From Prosapia bicincta (lineage: Eukaryota; Arthropoda; Insecta; Hemiptera; Cercopidae): DNA of 64,000 nucleotides. This document shows, piece after piece, positions 1-9,642 of the stretch. Numbering within the stretch: the first letter of the stretch is position 1; each line of letters begins with the position of its first letter. The notes beneath the pieces were generated by a model, which made no database searches, was not told the origin of the DNA, and was given only the letters and a program-made list of their open reading frames with translations. The stretch lies in contig JBAIZL010000002.1 of NCBI GenBank assembly GCA_036971475.1, positions 52,639,229 through 52,703,228 on the forward strand. Direction: 5' to 3'. Position numbers and translations under genes: made by a program.

Positions 1-707
1 GATGTAAGAAAATCTATTAAAATATTGGAGCTAATCTAAATGAAATAAATACAATAACTTACCTCTGGTTTTTCAATATATTATTTTTTGGTATATGACT
101 TTGAAATATTTCTAAAAATCGTGTATATACTCAACGTTGTTTATTGCATTGCATGAAATAATTATATTAGGTCGGATTTCCTGCATTTTAGTACACGTGA
201 TATTAACGTTTTTAGCATATTTTGTGTATTAACAAGTCACACAAACTATTCATAAAGCTTTTCAATAGGAAATAGAATATAATCCCAAAATGACAGATTG
301 TTGTTCACTACTGATTTCGTTATTATTTTATATTTTCTTTACATAAACCGTAAGATGAAAGTTATTTTGTGAAATTGTTAATGGGCTTGGGTAGACTGTA
401 TATTCATTTGTTTCTTTGCTCCGGTTAAAAGGTTTACGAATTTTAGTGTTTACTTATTTCAATATTGGTAAGAATATATTTAAATTAATGCATAAGAATA
501 ATTACCTCAACGGATGGTTTTATTAAAAGTTTTAAGTTAATGCTTAGCTTCTTTGCAATTGTGTACGGAGCAACAGATAAATGTTATAGCGGAAAATTCT
601 AAGCTAAGAAAGGGTTTGGAACATATTGAAAAATATGAGTGGTAAAAATATTCTGTAAAGGGGAAACATAATTGCATAAATAAAGGTATTTAGGAACATA
701 ACTCTAT
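1..707. other. Host flanking DNA, no gene seen
   Basis: AT-rich sequence left of the outer Polinton. I see no open frame longer than about 60 codons, no RNA gene and no repeat that matches the rest of the window. It ends at the 6-bp target-site duplication. Confidence 0.7.
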
Positions 708-713
708 AACGAT
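708..713. repeat. Target-site duplication of outer Polinton, left copy
   Basis: AACGAT directly precedes the first base of the left TIR and is repeated exactly at 41151-41156 after the last base of the right TIR. Six-base duplications are the hallmark of Polinton integrase. Confidence 0.92.
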
Positions 714-1692
714 AGTAGATGTCAAAACCAGACTTTCGCCACAAAGGTAACAGGTGGTTTTTTGGAAAACGTTATTTTCCGTTAAAAACCGTTACGTGAG
801 GTAATAGGGGTTGGTTTCAGTGAATATTGGAGCGTATCGTGAATGTAGTTGTAGCGGAGAAGGTATTAAATGTGCGCTCTTGTGCGTTTGTGTATATGCG
901 TGGACATGTGTGAGTGTGTGTGCGTGTTCACTGTTGTGTGACGTAATTAAAAGCATGTTCGGACATGTTGGGGGGCAATGTAAAAAACCGTTGATTACCG
1001 AGGACTTCATAGAGAATGACGTCATTTTGACATGTGTTTTTGTGAAGGAACGTGTGTATTATATCCCGTACCCAGTTCGTTGCTGACCTATATTTTTACT
1101 ATTACGTCCGTGTGCGCGTGTGTACGGTTGAAGTATTTCTTAAAACCGTTGAAATCCATTACGAGGTGATGGGTTTATTTTCGGGATAAATGTGTCAGTC
1201 GCAAAGACTGAACGGTGTCTTATCAGTTTGTTCTCCAGATCTTGACTGGTTACAAAATGTAAAAGCATGTTAATTTATTAAGATAGGTTCCGCGCTCGTG
1301 AGCTTGTGTGTGTGTGTGTGTGTACATATCATTGTGCTAGCGCTTGTTTCTCCAACTCTGTGTTTGTTGTAACAGGTATTTGGCCTGAATAAATTGTTTT
1401 TAAAAACCTACCTCTGTTTTCGAGTTATTTAACTGCCGTAGTTATAAACATGCTCTGACCATTGAAAAGTGTTTTTAAAACTTTACCTGCGCGCTTGTGC
1501 GTTTGTGCGTACGTGCTCGTGCTCACGATTGTGTGACGTAATTAAAAACATGTTCGGGCATGTTGGGGCAATGTAAAAACCGTTGATTACCGTCATTTTG
1601 ACATGTGTTTTTATAAAGGAACGTGTGTATTATATCCCGTACCCAGTTCATTGCTGACCTATATTTTACTATATCGTCCGTGTGCGCGTGTG
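714..1692 (+). repeat. Left terminal inverted repeat of outer Polinton
   Basis: This stretch reads as the reverse complement of 40156-41150 with small indels, a different microsatellite length and scattered substitutions. Similarity stops near 1692. It contains a (GT)n tract at about 1303-1323. Short frames inside it (for example 811-1086) are also present antisense in the other TIR and do not look like genes. Confidence 0.9.
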
Positions 1693-1886
1693 TACGGTTG
1701 AAGTATTTTTTAAAAACGTTGAAATCCGTTACGAGGGGATGGGTGATTTTCACCGATCGTGTAATTTATGTTAGCGATAAAACTGGTAGTCTTTTCCTTG
1801 ACTGTCTCTTATGTGTTTGTTCTCCAAATCTTGACTGGTTACAAAATGTAAAAGCATAGTAATTTATTAAGATAGGCTCCGCACCT
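848..1886 (+). repeat. Imperfect direct duplication within left subterminal region
   Basis: A unit at about 848-1294 recurs at about 1485-1886. Both include the shared stretches around GTGTATTATATCCCGTACCC and GACTGGTTACAAAATGTAAA. The second copy runs past the TIR boundary, so the right TIR holds the first unit in full and the second only in part. This suggests an internal duplication before or during TIR homogenisation. Confidence 0.75.
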
Positions 1887-1938
1887 TGAATATATAATTA
1901 ATGTTCACCCCAAACACAGTTAACTTTAAAGAGTAGCG

Positions 1939-1948
1939 TATATATAAA
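1939..1948 (+). promoter_or_regulatory. TATA box of the RING gene
   Basis: TATATATAAA lies 50 bases before the ATG at 1998, just inside the TIR-proximal region. Position and sequence fit an RNA polymerase II core promoter. Confidence 0.55.
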
Positions 1949-1997
1949 CTGCAATAGCTATCAAAAAAGTAACATTTGCCCTTCAGATTGACTAGCG

Positions 1998-2249
1998 ATG
2001 GACATTGTACAAATGGGAAAAGGCAAGGCATTCGTTGACAGTTTCGGAGAGAAGGCTTTAGTTACTAGGAAGTCCTCATTGGCAGCAGATATACTTCGTG
2101 CAGAATGTAAAATCTGTCTATCAGAAGTTCAAGTGGTTTATTTACCCTGCAGACACGTTATTGCTGGTTTGCTTTGCGGATTAGCCGGCAAAACTTGCGG
2201 TATTTGTAGAGAGACTGTTGAATCTGTTATGAGAATTTATCTTTCCTAA
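1998..2249 (+). CDS. RING-finger protein resembling the C-terminal RING of inhibitor-of-apoptosis proteins
   Basis: This 83-residue protein is mostly one C3HC4 RING. Ligands are C37, C40, C51, H53, C60, C67 and C70, and the protein ends in RIYLS, like the tail of IAP RING domains that act as ubiquitin ligases. The fifth ligand, expected four residues after H53, is Gly57 (codon GGT), so one zinc site may be impaired. There is no BIR domain here. The outer element's only BIR gene is a separate pseudogene at 32870-33214. The ATG is the first after a TATA box at 1939-1948. The role (blocking host cell death or altering ubiquitin signalling) is inferred from family membership only. Confidence 0.75.
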   Translation: MDIVQMGKGKAFVDSFGEKALVTRKSSLAADILRAECKICLSEVQVVYLPCRHVIAGLLCGLAGKTCGICRETVESVMRIYLS

Positions 2250-2444
2250 CATTTGTAATACTTTTTTGTTTAACAACAATATTTCGTTTTAATAGTATAA
2301 TTATTGTAACTTATTATTTAAAAAATATATATTATGTCTTGTAGAAAAAATGTAATATTGTGTTTGCTTTGACCAAGCCTAAGTCATTTTACACCTTTGC
2401 TCAACTAAAAATCCTCTATTTTATTAATATTCAAACATCAAACA

Positions 2445-2446
<2 letters not shown>

Positions 2447-2493
<47 letters not shown>
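2447..2493 (+). repeat. (AC)n microsatellite
   Basis: Uninterrupted AC dinucleotide run of about 47 bases, 3' of the RING gene. Confidence 0.95.
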
Positions 2494-2494
<1 letters not shown>

Positions 2495-4684
2495 GTGTTG
2501 GGCATAGTTGATGAAGACGACATACTTGTGTGTGTTTGTTTTGAAATACAATGCAATTAATTACATTAGGAATAATAAAACTCAGACTGACAGGTGTTAA
2601 GACAGGTGTTGTGGGGGACGGGTAAAACTAGGTTTGATGAACTCAGAGGGGGGCAGGTGTTGCACTGCCTATGTAGGTATTAGCTCTATATAAACGAGCA
2701 AAACTTTTAGAGACTGTTCACTTCTATGCATGACTTTATAGAGTGAACACTATGTTCTTTTTAGCTTTTTAAGATATTTCAATGTTTTAATATATTTTTT
2801 ATTCCCTTATATTTTATATAGGTTACTTTGGTTTTATGCTTTGTAAAGAAGGTATGCACCACCGAGATAAAAGTTTTTTTGCGGTTCAAAATAAGTATCC
2901 ATGCTTGAAACCCAAAAAAATCTGCGAAAATATCGTTTGGTGACCATGCCAGCTGTTATATTGTTCGCATATCTTGGTCATATCTTATTTCCAAAGCATA
3001 TAATCTGAGTTAACATCTCTGTATTGTGAGTTTTTGTTAGCTTGTTAACATAAATAATTATATGTTTATTCCCTTGGTGTATTTTCTATATATCACATTG
3101 GTTTATATTACATTGAATTATTTAATTTTTTGTGCATGTTAGACTAAATGTTTAGATGTATTTTGTGGTTGCATGTTAAATTTTAAAGAAAATTCACTTA
3201 CTTTTTCGTACTTTTATATTTCTATATTGATTGTAGTAACTATTATATATAATTATATATTGTCTTGCATTACTTTATATTGTTGTTTTTGTTTCCTTAT
3301 ATATTTTGTATTTGTGATAGATATTTGTTAATAATTATTTTTTAATTATAGCATAAACACAGCACGTTTTTCAGGTTAAAATAATTATATATTTATTTCT
3401 TCCAGGTTTATATAAATAATACCAATATTTATTCTTGTTTCAGCAGTTTTTTCAGGTTAAAATAATTATATCTTTATTTATTTCAGGTTTTATATATAAA
3501 TAATACCAATATTTATTCTTGTTCATTTTTCAGGTATTATAAACAATATTACTCCTACTTTCAGGTTTACCTCAGGAATCATGATTGTTTCTGATTTTGA
3601 TCAATCCCCCCCCAATGTGATTTTTATTGGGTATCTTTTAATTACTTCAAGCCCAAGTCTGGAGTATATTACACATAAGCACGTGCTATATATGTAGTTG
3701 GAACAGAATGGGGTATCTCATGAGGTGAAAATCAATTTCGGACAAATTATTGTTGATTTAGTCTTGTGGAATACATAAATTGTTATTCAAAATACCGAAA
3801 ATCGCATATTTGGGGGGGGGGGGGAATTTATTAACAATTTTTTTATTGTTTACTTTTCAGGTAAAATAATATATGTTTCTTACTTCCAGGTTTACATCAT
3901 TAATATCCCTAATACTCCTTCCTCTTTCACGCACGCTAAGGCTATCTCCGGATAGTTTGTCTGGGGGCCACCCGGGCAAAGCGTGTTGTCCTGGACATCA
4001 TTGTTTCTGTTCACTGGGAGCTTGATATCCAACCCCCCCACTCCCACCCACCTTTTTTGTCTTTTTCCCGAGGTGAGTAAACGTAGCGGATGATTGGCGA
4101 GATGAATTTCGCGTCATTCGTTGCGTCACCCGGCTTCCAATAGTCATATAGCAAGGACGAATTTAGCGTATGTCTATTATTCACTTACACCCCAATCCCT
4201 CTAGGTTGCTGTTGGTCTATTCGGCTGGTGACGTGATGAATTGCGTTCCAGTCTAGTAGAGCGCCTAGGGATCCCTTTGTGCAGAGTGTTACAAGGAGGA
4301 TATTCAGTACATTCTGCTTAGAGTCACTCCTTCCTATTCTTTCCCATAGTTTTAAGGGAAAAAAATTTTTAATATTTAAACGACCTTGACCCAGTTTTTA
4401 GCTGGAAGAAAATGCTTCACACATTTTCCAAAGCTTGGATTAAAGTTAGAATACATTCTGTTACCTCCTCCCCCGAAAAAAATAATAATAATAAGATCAA
4501 TTCCCCCCGCAGAGTTACTTCAATTTGTGATTTGGAACACTTCAATTCCTTCCACCTCCCCCCCGATACCTTCTTTACTCAAATATTTTACTATGTTAAA
4601 CCTCACCTACCTCTTCACATCCAAAACGTCATTCTCCCCTCCCTTCCTAGTGATACTGTATAACCCCTCCTTCGTTTTAAATTG
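2494..4684. other. Long noncoding stretch of outer element
   Basis: No credible gene. It holds a TATA-like CTATATAAAC near 2692, homopolymer G and C runs (3605-3613, 3812-3823), and a family of degenerate repeats (3367-3910). A short piece at about 2500-2530 is an inverted match to 40000-40030 near the right end, hinting that the subterminal symmetry was once longer. The frames at 4386-4742 and 4412-4663 are low-complexity, proline/serine-rich overlaps, and I do not call them. Confidence 0.55.
3367..3910 (+). repeat. Degenerate direct repeats with TTTCAGGT cores
   Basis: Two ~75-base copies (3367-3440 and 3447-3525) share TTTTCAGGTTAAAATAATTA, then a second CAGGTTT, then AATACCAATATTTATTCTTG. 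Weaker partial copies follow at about 3527-3575 and 3853-3910. Each copy carries pyrimidine-rich tracts ending in CAG|GT, resembling 3' splice sites. Confidence 0.7.
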
Positions 4685-4693
4685 TATAAATAG
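4685..4693 (+). promoter_or_regulatory. TATA box upstream of the 4746 gene
   Basis: TATAAATAG ends 52 bases before the ATG at 4746. Spacing fits an RNA polymerase II promoter with a short leader. Confidence 0.55.
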
Positions 4694-4745
4694 CATAGAC
4701 TCTCGACAACTTCATCATTTTTCTTCTCAATCTTATAGCTGAACA

Positions 4746-5379
4746 ATGGATCCTACAGTCATGATTTCTACAGCTCCTCTAAAAATGTCCACCATACATA
4801 GGAGAACTGAAACCGCAAGCACTTCAAATACCGCAGCCTATCATTTCAACAACCTGGTTAAGGACCTACTGCTAACAGATAGTCCTGTTAAAAATTGTAA
4901 AAACAAATCCTCGTCTATTTTCCCGAAACCTACTGCAGCCAAAAAAACTTGAGTTTTTATCTACTCTACCCTCCAATTCCCAAAAGCAATTCCGACATCG
5001 TACATACAGATTTTCGAAAGGAATAAAGAGAGACGGAATATGCAACGCTCGTATTGTAGGTGATGGTGTTGTACTGTGCAGCCGTCATCGCGAGCGTAAT
5101 ACAACAAGCCTGAAAGAAACAAAATCTTCCACAAATAAGACTTCAAAAAATATTTTGCCGAAAATAAAAATATCGAGACTCAAAACTAACACCAAATATC
5201 GACTTCTATCATACTTGAACGATGATGAGGCCATCGTGGGAACTACAAAAGGTGCCTTCATCATACATTTCCCTTTTAAGAAGTTTAAAAAACAACCTGT
5301 TAAAGACGGATGGTATCTTGAAGTAAAGTTTGCAGATCACAACTCCAAAAAGAAGCTTCTACATTGGGTTAAAACATAA
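4746..5379 (+). pseudogene. Unknown protein, reading frame interrupted by one frame change
   Basis: The frame starting at ATG 4746 closes at 4952 after 68 codons. A different frame is open without interruption from 4876 to 5379 and ends in a lysine-rich segment around GWYLEVKFADHNSKKK. Together they would be about 210 residues if joined by a frameshift or a small intron somewhere in 4876-4952. A TATA box at 4685-4693 supports transcription. The 3' end of the gene, with its downstream hairpin, is tandemly duplicated at about 5536-5765. I recognise no domain. It could be a lineage-specific gene of the outer element. Confidence 0.45.
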
Positions 5380-5450
5380 TACGATTCATCTTCTCAGCAA
5401 CTGTTTCCTCATACACACCCTCCTTTCCTTCATTTGCTTTCCTTTTCCAG

Positions 5451-5490
5451 AATAGAGCAGCTGTTGGGTTCGCCCATCAGCTGCTCTATT
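5451..5490 (+). terminator. TTCG-capped hairpin, copy 1
   Basis: Perfect 13-bp arms (AATAGAGCAGCTG and its complement) enclose an inner TGGG/CCCA stem closed by a TTCG tetraloop, a very stable RNA fold. It lies 72 bases after the stop of the 4746-5379 gene. Function as a 3'-end or termination signal is inferred from position and recurrence. Confidence 0.55.
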
Positions 5491-5693
5491 CTCTTTATTA
5501 TAAACGACCTTGACACATATTTACTACACAAGTGCAGCATGTTAAAGACGAATGCTAACTAGAAGTAAGGTTTGCAGACACCAACTCCAACAAGGAAATT
5601 CTGAAATTGTTGAAAATAATTAGTGTTGTCTTTCTCACTAAAGGTTTCCTCTTAAACACCTTCCTCTGCTTCCTTTCCATTCAACCAGATTAG

Positions 5694-5720
5694 AGCAGGT
5701 GATGGGTTCGCGCACCTGCT
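5694..5720 (+). terminator. TTCG-type hairpin, copy 2 (degenerate)
   Basis: Arms AGCAGGTG and CACCTGCT surround ATGGGTTCGCG. It is a diverged copy of the 5451-5490 hairpin inside the tandem duplication. Both arms carry the matching change (GCAGGTG/CACCTGC instead of GCAGCTG/CAGCTGC), which preserves pairing. Confidence 0.5.
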
Positions 5721-5894
5721 GCTTCAATCTTGGTAATTACGGATGATCTTGAAAGAAATATATACAACAACAATGCTACTACATAAGAGCAGCATGTATA
5801 GAACGATAGCTTTTTATCTATTTATGCAACTTCATATTATATTATAAATTCACTATCTGAATTCTCAGTATATTTTGTTTATAGGTGTGGGAAT

Positions 5895-6836
5895 ATGTCT
5901 GAGGAAAACCTTCTCGATGAAATAACCTCGCTTAGGAAATTGATAAAGTCAAAGTATAATCGGTTTAAGATACGAAAAATTGAGAGCGAAAGTAGAGTAC
6001 AAGAACGTTTACATTATATTATAGAACCTATCAGAGAGTTGATTATAACCGCTTTAGATAAAATACTGTCTGAAAAAGCTTTGTATAAATCCAAAACGCT
6101 AACCGCGTGTGAATCGGGAGAACGTTTTGCAAAGTATAGTTTTATTCCTAAAGCGGTGTCATCTCCTACGACCTACTCTTTGACGGACGACACAGTGTTA
6201 GAAAGGGTGAAAACAGACCATGCCTCCTTGTTATATCCTGAATTTACAGATTTAAATCTAATAGCAGAGACATCCGATCCCCCAGAACCCAGTGTCGGCG
6301 AGGTTATAGCAACTCAGGGTGCTTATGACGTAGCAACAGAGTGGTTAGAGGAGACTTTCGTTAATCCGCTCACTAAATCTTACATGAAGAAATTCATGAA
6401 TGACGCTGCCGGTAATAAAAAGAGTATTGATCATACATACGGTCCACGTTTGGAGAAAGATAACATTTTTGTTGGTGACACGCAATTGTTGTTCGAAGAA
6501 GATGGTGGTCTGCGATTGGGTGATACCGTTTACAATCCGACTAAAGGATTGTATGAGCTTCTTTTCAAGAGAATACCGGATGATGACGTCTATGACGAGA
6601 ATGATATCGCAGCCTATAAAGATATATTAGTCAAGACCAACGCTCATAGGATTGGATATTTGCGAAACAACAGGATTAATCGCCAAGTAAATTCCTTTAA
6701 ATATAGGAGTGTATTAGCTCAAATGTTTCCCACAACATACTACGGATCAGGGATGGGATACAGCAATAGCAACAGCAGACACTTAATGATAGTACCAGCT
6801 AAAGCGGGTAACTTTACTCAACCCTTAAAGATATAA
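5895..6836 (+). CDS. DUF8207-like Polinton protein, intact copy
   Basis: 313 residues with an uninterrupted frame. The N-terminal ~60 residues are charged and probably helical. The C-terminal half contains the pattern YGPRLEKDNIFVGDTQL, then a segment around GLYELLFKRIPDD and ILVKTNAHRIG. These match from memory a family common in arthropod Polintons and catalogued as DUF8207 (no known function). A second, broken relative lies at 31245-32133 next to the packaging ATPase. The stop is followed after 66 bases by a 20-bp hairpin (6903-6946) shared with the convergent gene at 7038-7289. A structural or virion-assembly role is possible but unproven. Confidence 0.7.
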   Translation: MSEENLLDEITSLRKLIKSKYNRFKIRKIESESRVQERLHYIIEPIRELIITALDKILSEKALYKSKTLTACESGERFAKYSFIPKAVSSPTTYSLTDDTVLERVKTDHASLLYPEFTDLNLIAETSDPPEPSVGEVIATQGAYDVATEWLEETFVNPLTKSYMKKFMNDAAGNKKSIDHTYGPRLEKDNIFVGDTQLLFEEDGGLRLGDTVYNPTKGLYELLFKRIPDDDVYDENDIAAYKDILVKTNAHRIGYLRNNRINRQVNSFKYRSVLAQMFPTTYYGSGMGYSNSNSRHLMIVPAKAGNFTQPLKI

Positions 6837-6902
6837 ACATACTGAATAACGTAACACAGTGCTAGGCACTAGGTCAGTATGTCAAGGTTATATATAGTTA
6901 TT

Positions 6903-6946
6903 AGAATAGATCAGCTGATGGGTTCACCCATCAGCTGCTCTATTCT
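6903..6946. terminator. TTCA-capped hairpin between convergent genes
   Basis: Arms of 20 bp (6903-6922 and 6927-6946) with one mismatch and a TTCA loop. They share the CAGCTGATGGG core with copies 1 and 2. It sits between the ends of the plus-strand gene 5895-6836 and the minus-strand gene 7038-7289, the position expected of a bidirectional 3'-end signal. Confidence 0.6.
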
Positions 6947-7037
6947 TGGGAAGGGAAGGAAGCGAGGGATAGAGGGATGGGTGATATTGAGAGGATTGGT
7001 TTGGAAAAGGTTTTGAAATTTTCAGTACTTTGGATTA

Positions 7038-7289
7038 TTACTGAGAGCTTTGATCACTGTCTTCGAACGAAAGTCGTCTTCTTGCGGAGCATACACCGTC
7101 ACGCCGAGGATTGCTACTTATCGGTGTGCTAGTAGCCTGCGGTTGCCCATCATATGAATCTGTTGCTTCTTCAGCATAAGACACTACATTTTCCTTCAAC
7201 GAAGGATCACTATGGTCTTCATCGTCCTCAAGTGAATCAACAGTAGTTTGTAAAAAGTCTTCCAACGAGGTATTCATTACGGTTGTCAT
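7038..7289 (-). CDS. Small acidic, serine-rich protein of unknown function
   Basis: 83 residues starting MTTVMNTSLEDF, with an acidic middle (DSLEDDEDHSD) and a basic/serine C-terminus (RRRLSFEDSDQSSQ). No domain is recognised. It is convergent with the DUF8207-like gene and shares its hairpin terminator. Upstream on the same strand an open stretch begins with an ATG near 7409 but is in a different frame near an A/T homopolymer, so the original gene may have been longer. The low complexity leaves some doubt that it is coding. Confidence 0.45.
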   Translation of the reverse strand: MTTVMNTSLEDFLQTTVDSLEDDEDHSDPSLKENVVSYAEEATDSYDGQPQATSTPISSNPRRDGVCSARRRLSFEDSDQSSQ

Positions 7290-7576
7290 GTTTTGTATAT
7301 CTACAGCCGTGAAAACAGCAAAAAGTTTTTAAACTTCTTCCTTTGATAAAGTAGCTATCCACGACCATTCAATACAATGAATAGGTTGTTCTATATTCAG
7401 AGGAGCCATTTTAATTACAGTTAGGCTTGAACAGTTATAATTCGCTTGTTTGCAGTTTTTGCTCTATTATACGTGCGCAATAACTTTTTGAAAGGACGGT
7501 GATAGAAGGGGTGGGGGTAGAGGGAGGAGGGGGCTAGTGGGGGGGGGGGGGTAAAAGGAAGGGGGGGTGTAGTTCA

Positions 7577-7631
<55 letters not shown>

Positions 7632-7695
7632 ACATGCAGGATTTTAGTATCATTTTAGTTTCTAACTTGAATTTGAGTAGAACAAATATACTATA
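7290..7695. other. Intergenic region with G-rich tract
   Basis: It contains a G/A-rich tract (about 7490-7567, with a run of some 11 G) and then a (TA)n microsatellite. No plus-strand gene is seen before the ATG at 7696. Confidence 0.6.
7579..7630. repeat. (AT)n microsatellite
   Basis: About 50 bases of alternating AT, 66 bases before the polB start codon. Confidence 0.95.
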
Positions 7696-8494
7696 ATGGA
7701 ATCTAACAATGTTTTCTGCTGTGAAATTTGCAGTGACGAATTCAAAGATGAGTTACTGTATCTGATGCATTTTGAGTTATTTCACAGAGTCTGCACACAG
7801 GAAAATGAAGAAAGAGAAGTTTACACAATTCCCGACTCTGAAGGAACTATTCCAGCTGATGGAGGAAGGAACACAGACAGGAATAGCTTGTTCTCGTTGC
7901 GAAATTTGGGGAGAAGAATTCAACGAAAGCTTACTCCTGTTGTCACATGTTGAGATATTCCATACACCTTTTCTTGATCAAGAAAACAACGAGTTATACA
8001 GCTTACCAGACTTGCTGGAAACTAGAAAGGAATCAGTAGCTGACAGAGCAACAGTCATACAATACGCTCCCCTAAGACAAAAGTTGAAACACGAACTTCT
8101 ATCTCAAGCGTTACCGAGGTCATATGTAAAACATTTCCTTATAAGGAACGTGACCGAGCTCTATTTAGACGATTACATAGTTGAAGCGAGCGATGTTGTA
8201 GTGGAGCTGTTGAAAGAGGAGCTCATTCTTTTAAATTTTGTAAAGTTTGGATTTGTGATGGAGTCCGAATTTGTAAATGTGGAAGGAGAAATATCTCAGA
8301 GAGCGTTTATAACTAGAAACAGAAAAATTACTTTTGCATCAGACCTGTAAAACGTAGTCAGGGAATGTATGCAGGAGATTGTTTTGAAAATAACCGAACA
8401 CGAAAGTCGTGGGTCTGGATGGACATTAGGTAAAATTAAGAGTATGATAGTAAGAGTTCATAAACATAGATATGGGGATCGTGGAAGTAGTTAT
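7696..8494 (+). pseudogene. polB: Family B DNA polymerase, N-terminal fragment with zinc-finger motifs
   Basis: This is the 5' part of the outer element's protein-primed DNA polymerase. ATG 7696 opens a frame with a C2H2-like finger (CEIC..., H-x4-H). The frame shifts between 7772 and 7953. A second finger-like unit follows (about 7890-7960) in which the second Cys is Trp. There is an in-frame stop at 8348-8350. The segment around GSGWTLGKIKSMIVRV aligns with KGSGWSLDKIDGIIIRF in the nested element's polymerase. The gene is cut at 8494 by the nested Polinton and the same frame resumes at 26358, so the insertion split one gene. Fingers at the N-terminus are known for Polinton polymerases, but their role is unclear. 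Confidence 0.8.
8489..8494. repeat. Target-site duplication of nested Polinton, left copy
   Basis: AGTTAT precedes the left TIR of the nested element and is repeated exactly at 26358-26363. Confidence 0.9.
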
Positions 8495-8794
8495 AGTAGT
8501 ATAGGGTGCGGGTTCCATGCGGAAAATTATCGTGAGGGGCGTGGCCAAATGGAGGGGAAGGGGAAATGGAGGGGAAGGACGTGGTTGGAGGGGAGTATGG
8601 AGGGAGGGGAGTGTGGAGGGGATGGAGGAGAATGAGGAGAATGAGGAGAAAGAGGAGAAGGGGTGCGGTGTGGAAGGGATGGAGGAGAATGAGGAGAAGT
8701 CGCGGTGTTGTGGGGGAAACGATTGGGAGAACAGTTTCGAGGCAGGGGAACTGCGTCATTCAAGATGGCTGGTGTGACGTTCGCAACAGATAAT
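8495..8794 (+). repeat. Left TIR of nested Polinton
   Basis: Reverse-complement match to 26051-26357 with a few indels. The centre is a long purine-rich tract built from GGAGGGGAAGG-like units, with all G on one strand. Long frames across it in several phases are by-products of this composition. Confidence 0.92.
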
Positions 8795-9228
8795 TGTATT
8801 GTTTTAGGATGACCTCTGTTTTTTTTCGCCACCTTTACAAGAGATTAACCTATTTTTCAAGATAATCAACAAAACAACCTTTCACTTTTAGCCTTGATTA
8901 GCATACTGCATGCGCATGTTCAAACTCTTGATTAGTAGCGGTTTCTAGAGATAATATTTTTTAAGTTGACCATCGTTTTAGAGAGCTGTTTTTTATTTTA
9001 AATGTAAATTGCCTCGCAATATCCTATGTAGATATTTGTTTCAATGTCAATTGCCTAATTATTTTACAGTGCATGTGACCCAAGAAATGCCTTTTATAAG
9101 TATGAACACGTATGTCCGTGGCACGCCCTTGCATATATCAAATGCTTTGATAATTGTATATAAGTAACATGCAATACAAATATTATTATTTCTTAAAGAT
9201 ACTTTGTGCCTTGTGTCGATTTAAAACC
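8795..9228. other. Subterminal noncoding region of nested element
   Basis: AT-rich, no gene seen. A possible promoter for the 9229 gene lies near GTATATAAG at about 9156-9164. Confidence 0.5.
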
Positions 9229-9597
9229 ATGTCTAATTTAGTAGATTTCAGCTATTTAGGTAGTTGTAAGAATTTAGTTTTGCGTAGATGTAGAAAGGAT
9301 ATAGTTTATAGTAGTTTTATATTTTTTGATTTATTTTTGGTAATATTAAGATATTTATTATTTTGTTTCTTAGTAATATTTAATAATTCTTTTAAGAACA
9401 TAAATCAAATACATGTAATATTTCAGTTTATAAAATCCGGTGAATGTAAAGATTTAGATGTGTTTAAAAAAATTTTAACTGGATTTTATAAATTGAAAAA
9501 CTGCGAAATATTTGATAGATGTTCGTTTTGTCATAAATGTAAATTTCAGAAAAGATATATTAATTATAAAAACAACTGTTACGATAGAAAATTTTGA
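9229..9597 (+). CDS. Unknown cysteine-containing protein with a hydrophobic segment
   Basis: About 122 residues from ATG 9229 (MSNLVDFSYLGSCKN...). The middle (around FFDLFLVILRYLLFCFLVIF) could form one membrane segment. The C-terminus has a CSFCHKCKF cluster with C-x2-C spacing. It is extremely AT-rich. The same frame continues after several stops into the next gene, so the two may once have been one. I recognise no family. Confidence 0.4.
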   Translation: MSNLVDFSYLGSCKNLVLRRCRKDIVYSSFIFFDLFLVILRYLLFCFLVIFNNSFKNINQIHVIFQFIKSGECKDLDVFKKILTGFYKLKNCEIFDRCSFCHKCKFQKRYINYKNNCYDRKF

Positions 9598-9642
9598 TTA
9601 TTATTATAATTATATAAATTCCAAATTAAGGGAGGGGGATAC

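Larger units (their letters stand above)
5296..5765 (+). repeat. Tandem duplication of a gene 3' end plus hairpin (period about 240 bp)
   Basis: The last ~85 coding bases (5296-5379) recur in degraded form at about 5538-5622. The following segment with its hairpin (5451-5490) recurs as 5694-5720. The second copy has lost the reading frame but kept the hairpin. Confidence 0.7.

Noticed and set aside
811..1086. Cysteine-rich 91-codon frame in the left TIR
   Set aside because: Overlaps the opposite frame 792-1025, is GT-repeat driven, and has no start context or relatives.
4386..4742. 118-codon frame upstream of the 4746 gene
   Set aside because: Starts with a non-ATG codon, is low complexity, and overlaps another frame and the TATA box.
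8436..8832. Overlapping open frames on both strands across the nested TIR (also 25981-26359)
   Set aside because: They result from the stop-poor purine/pyrimidine-rich TIR and appear in all phases. No domain.
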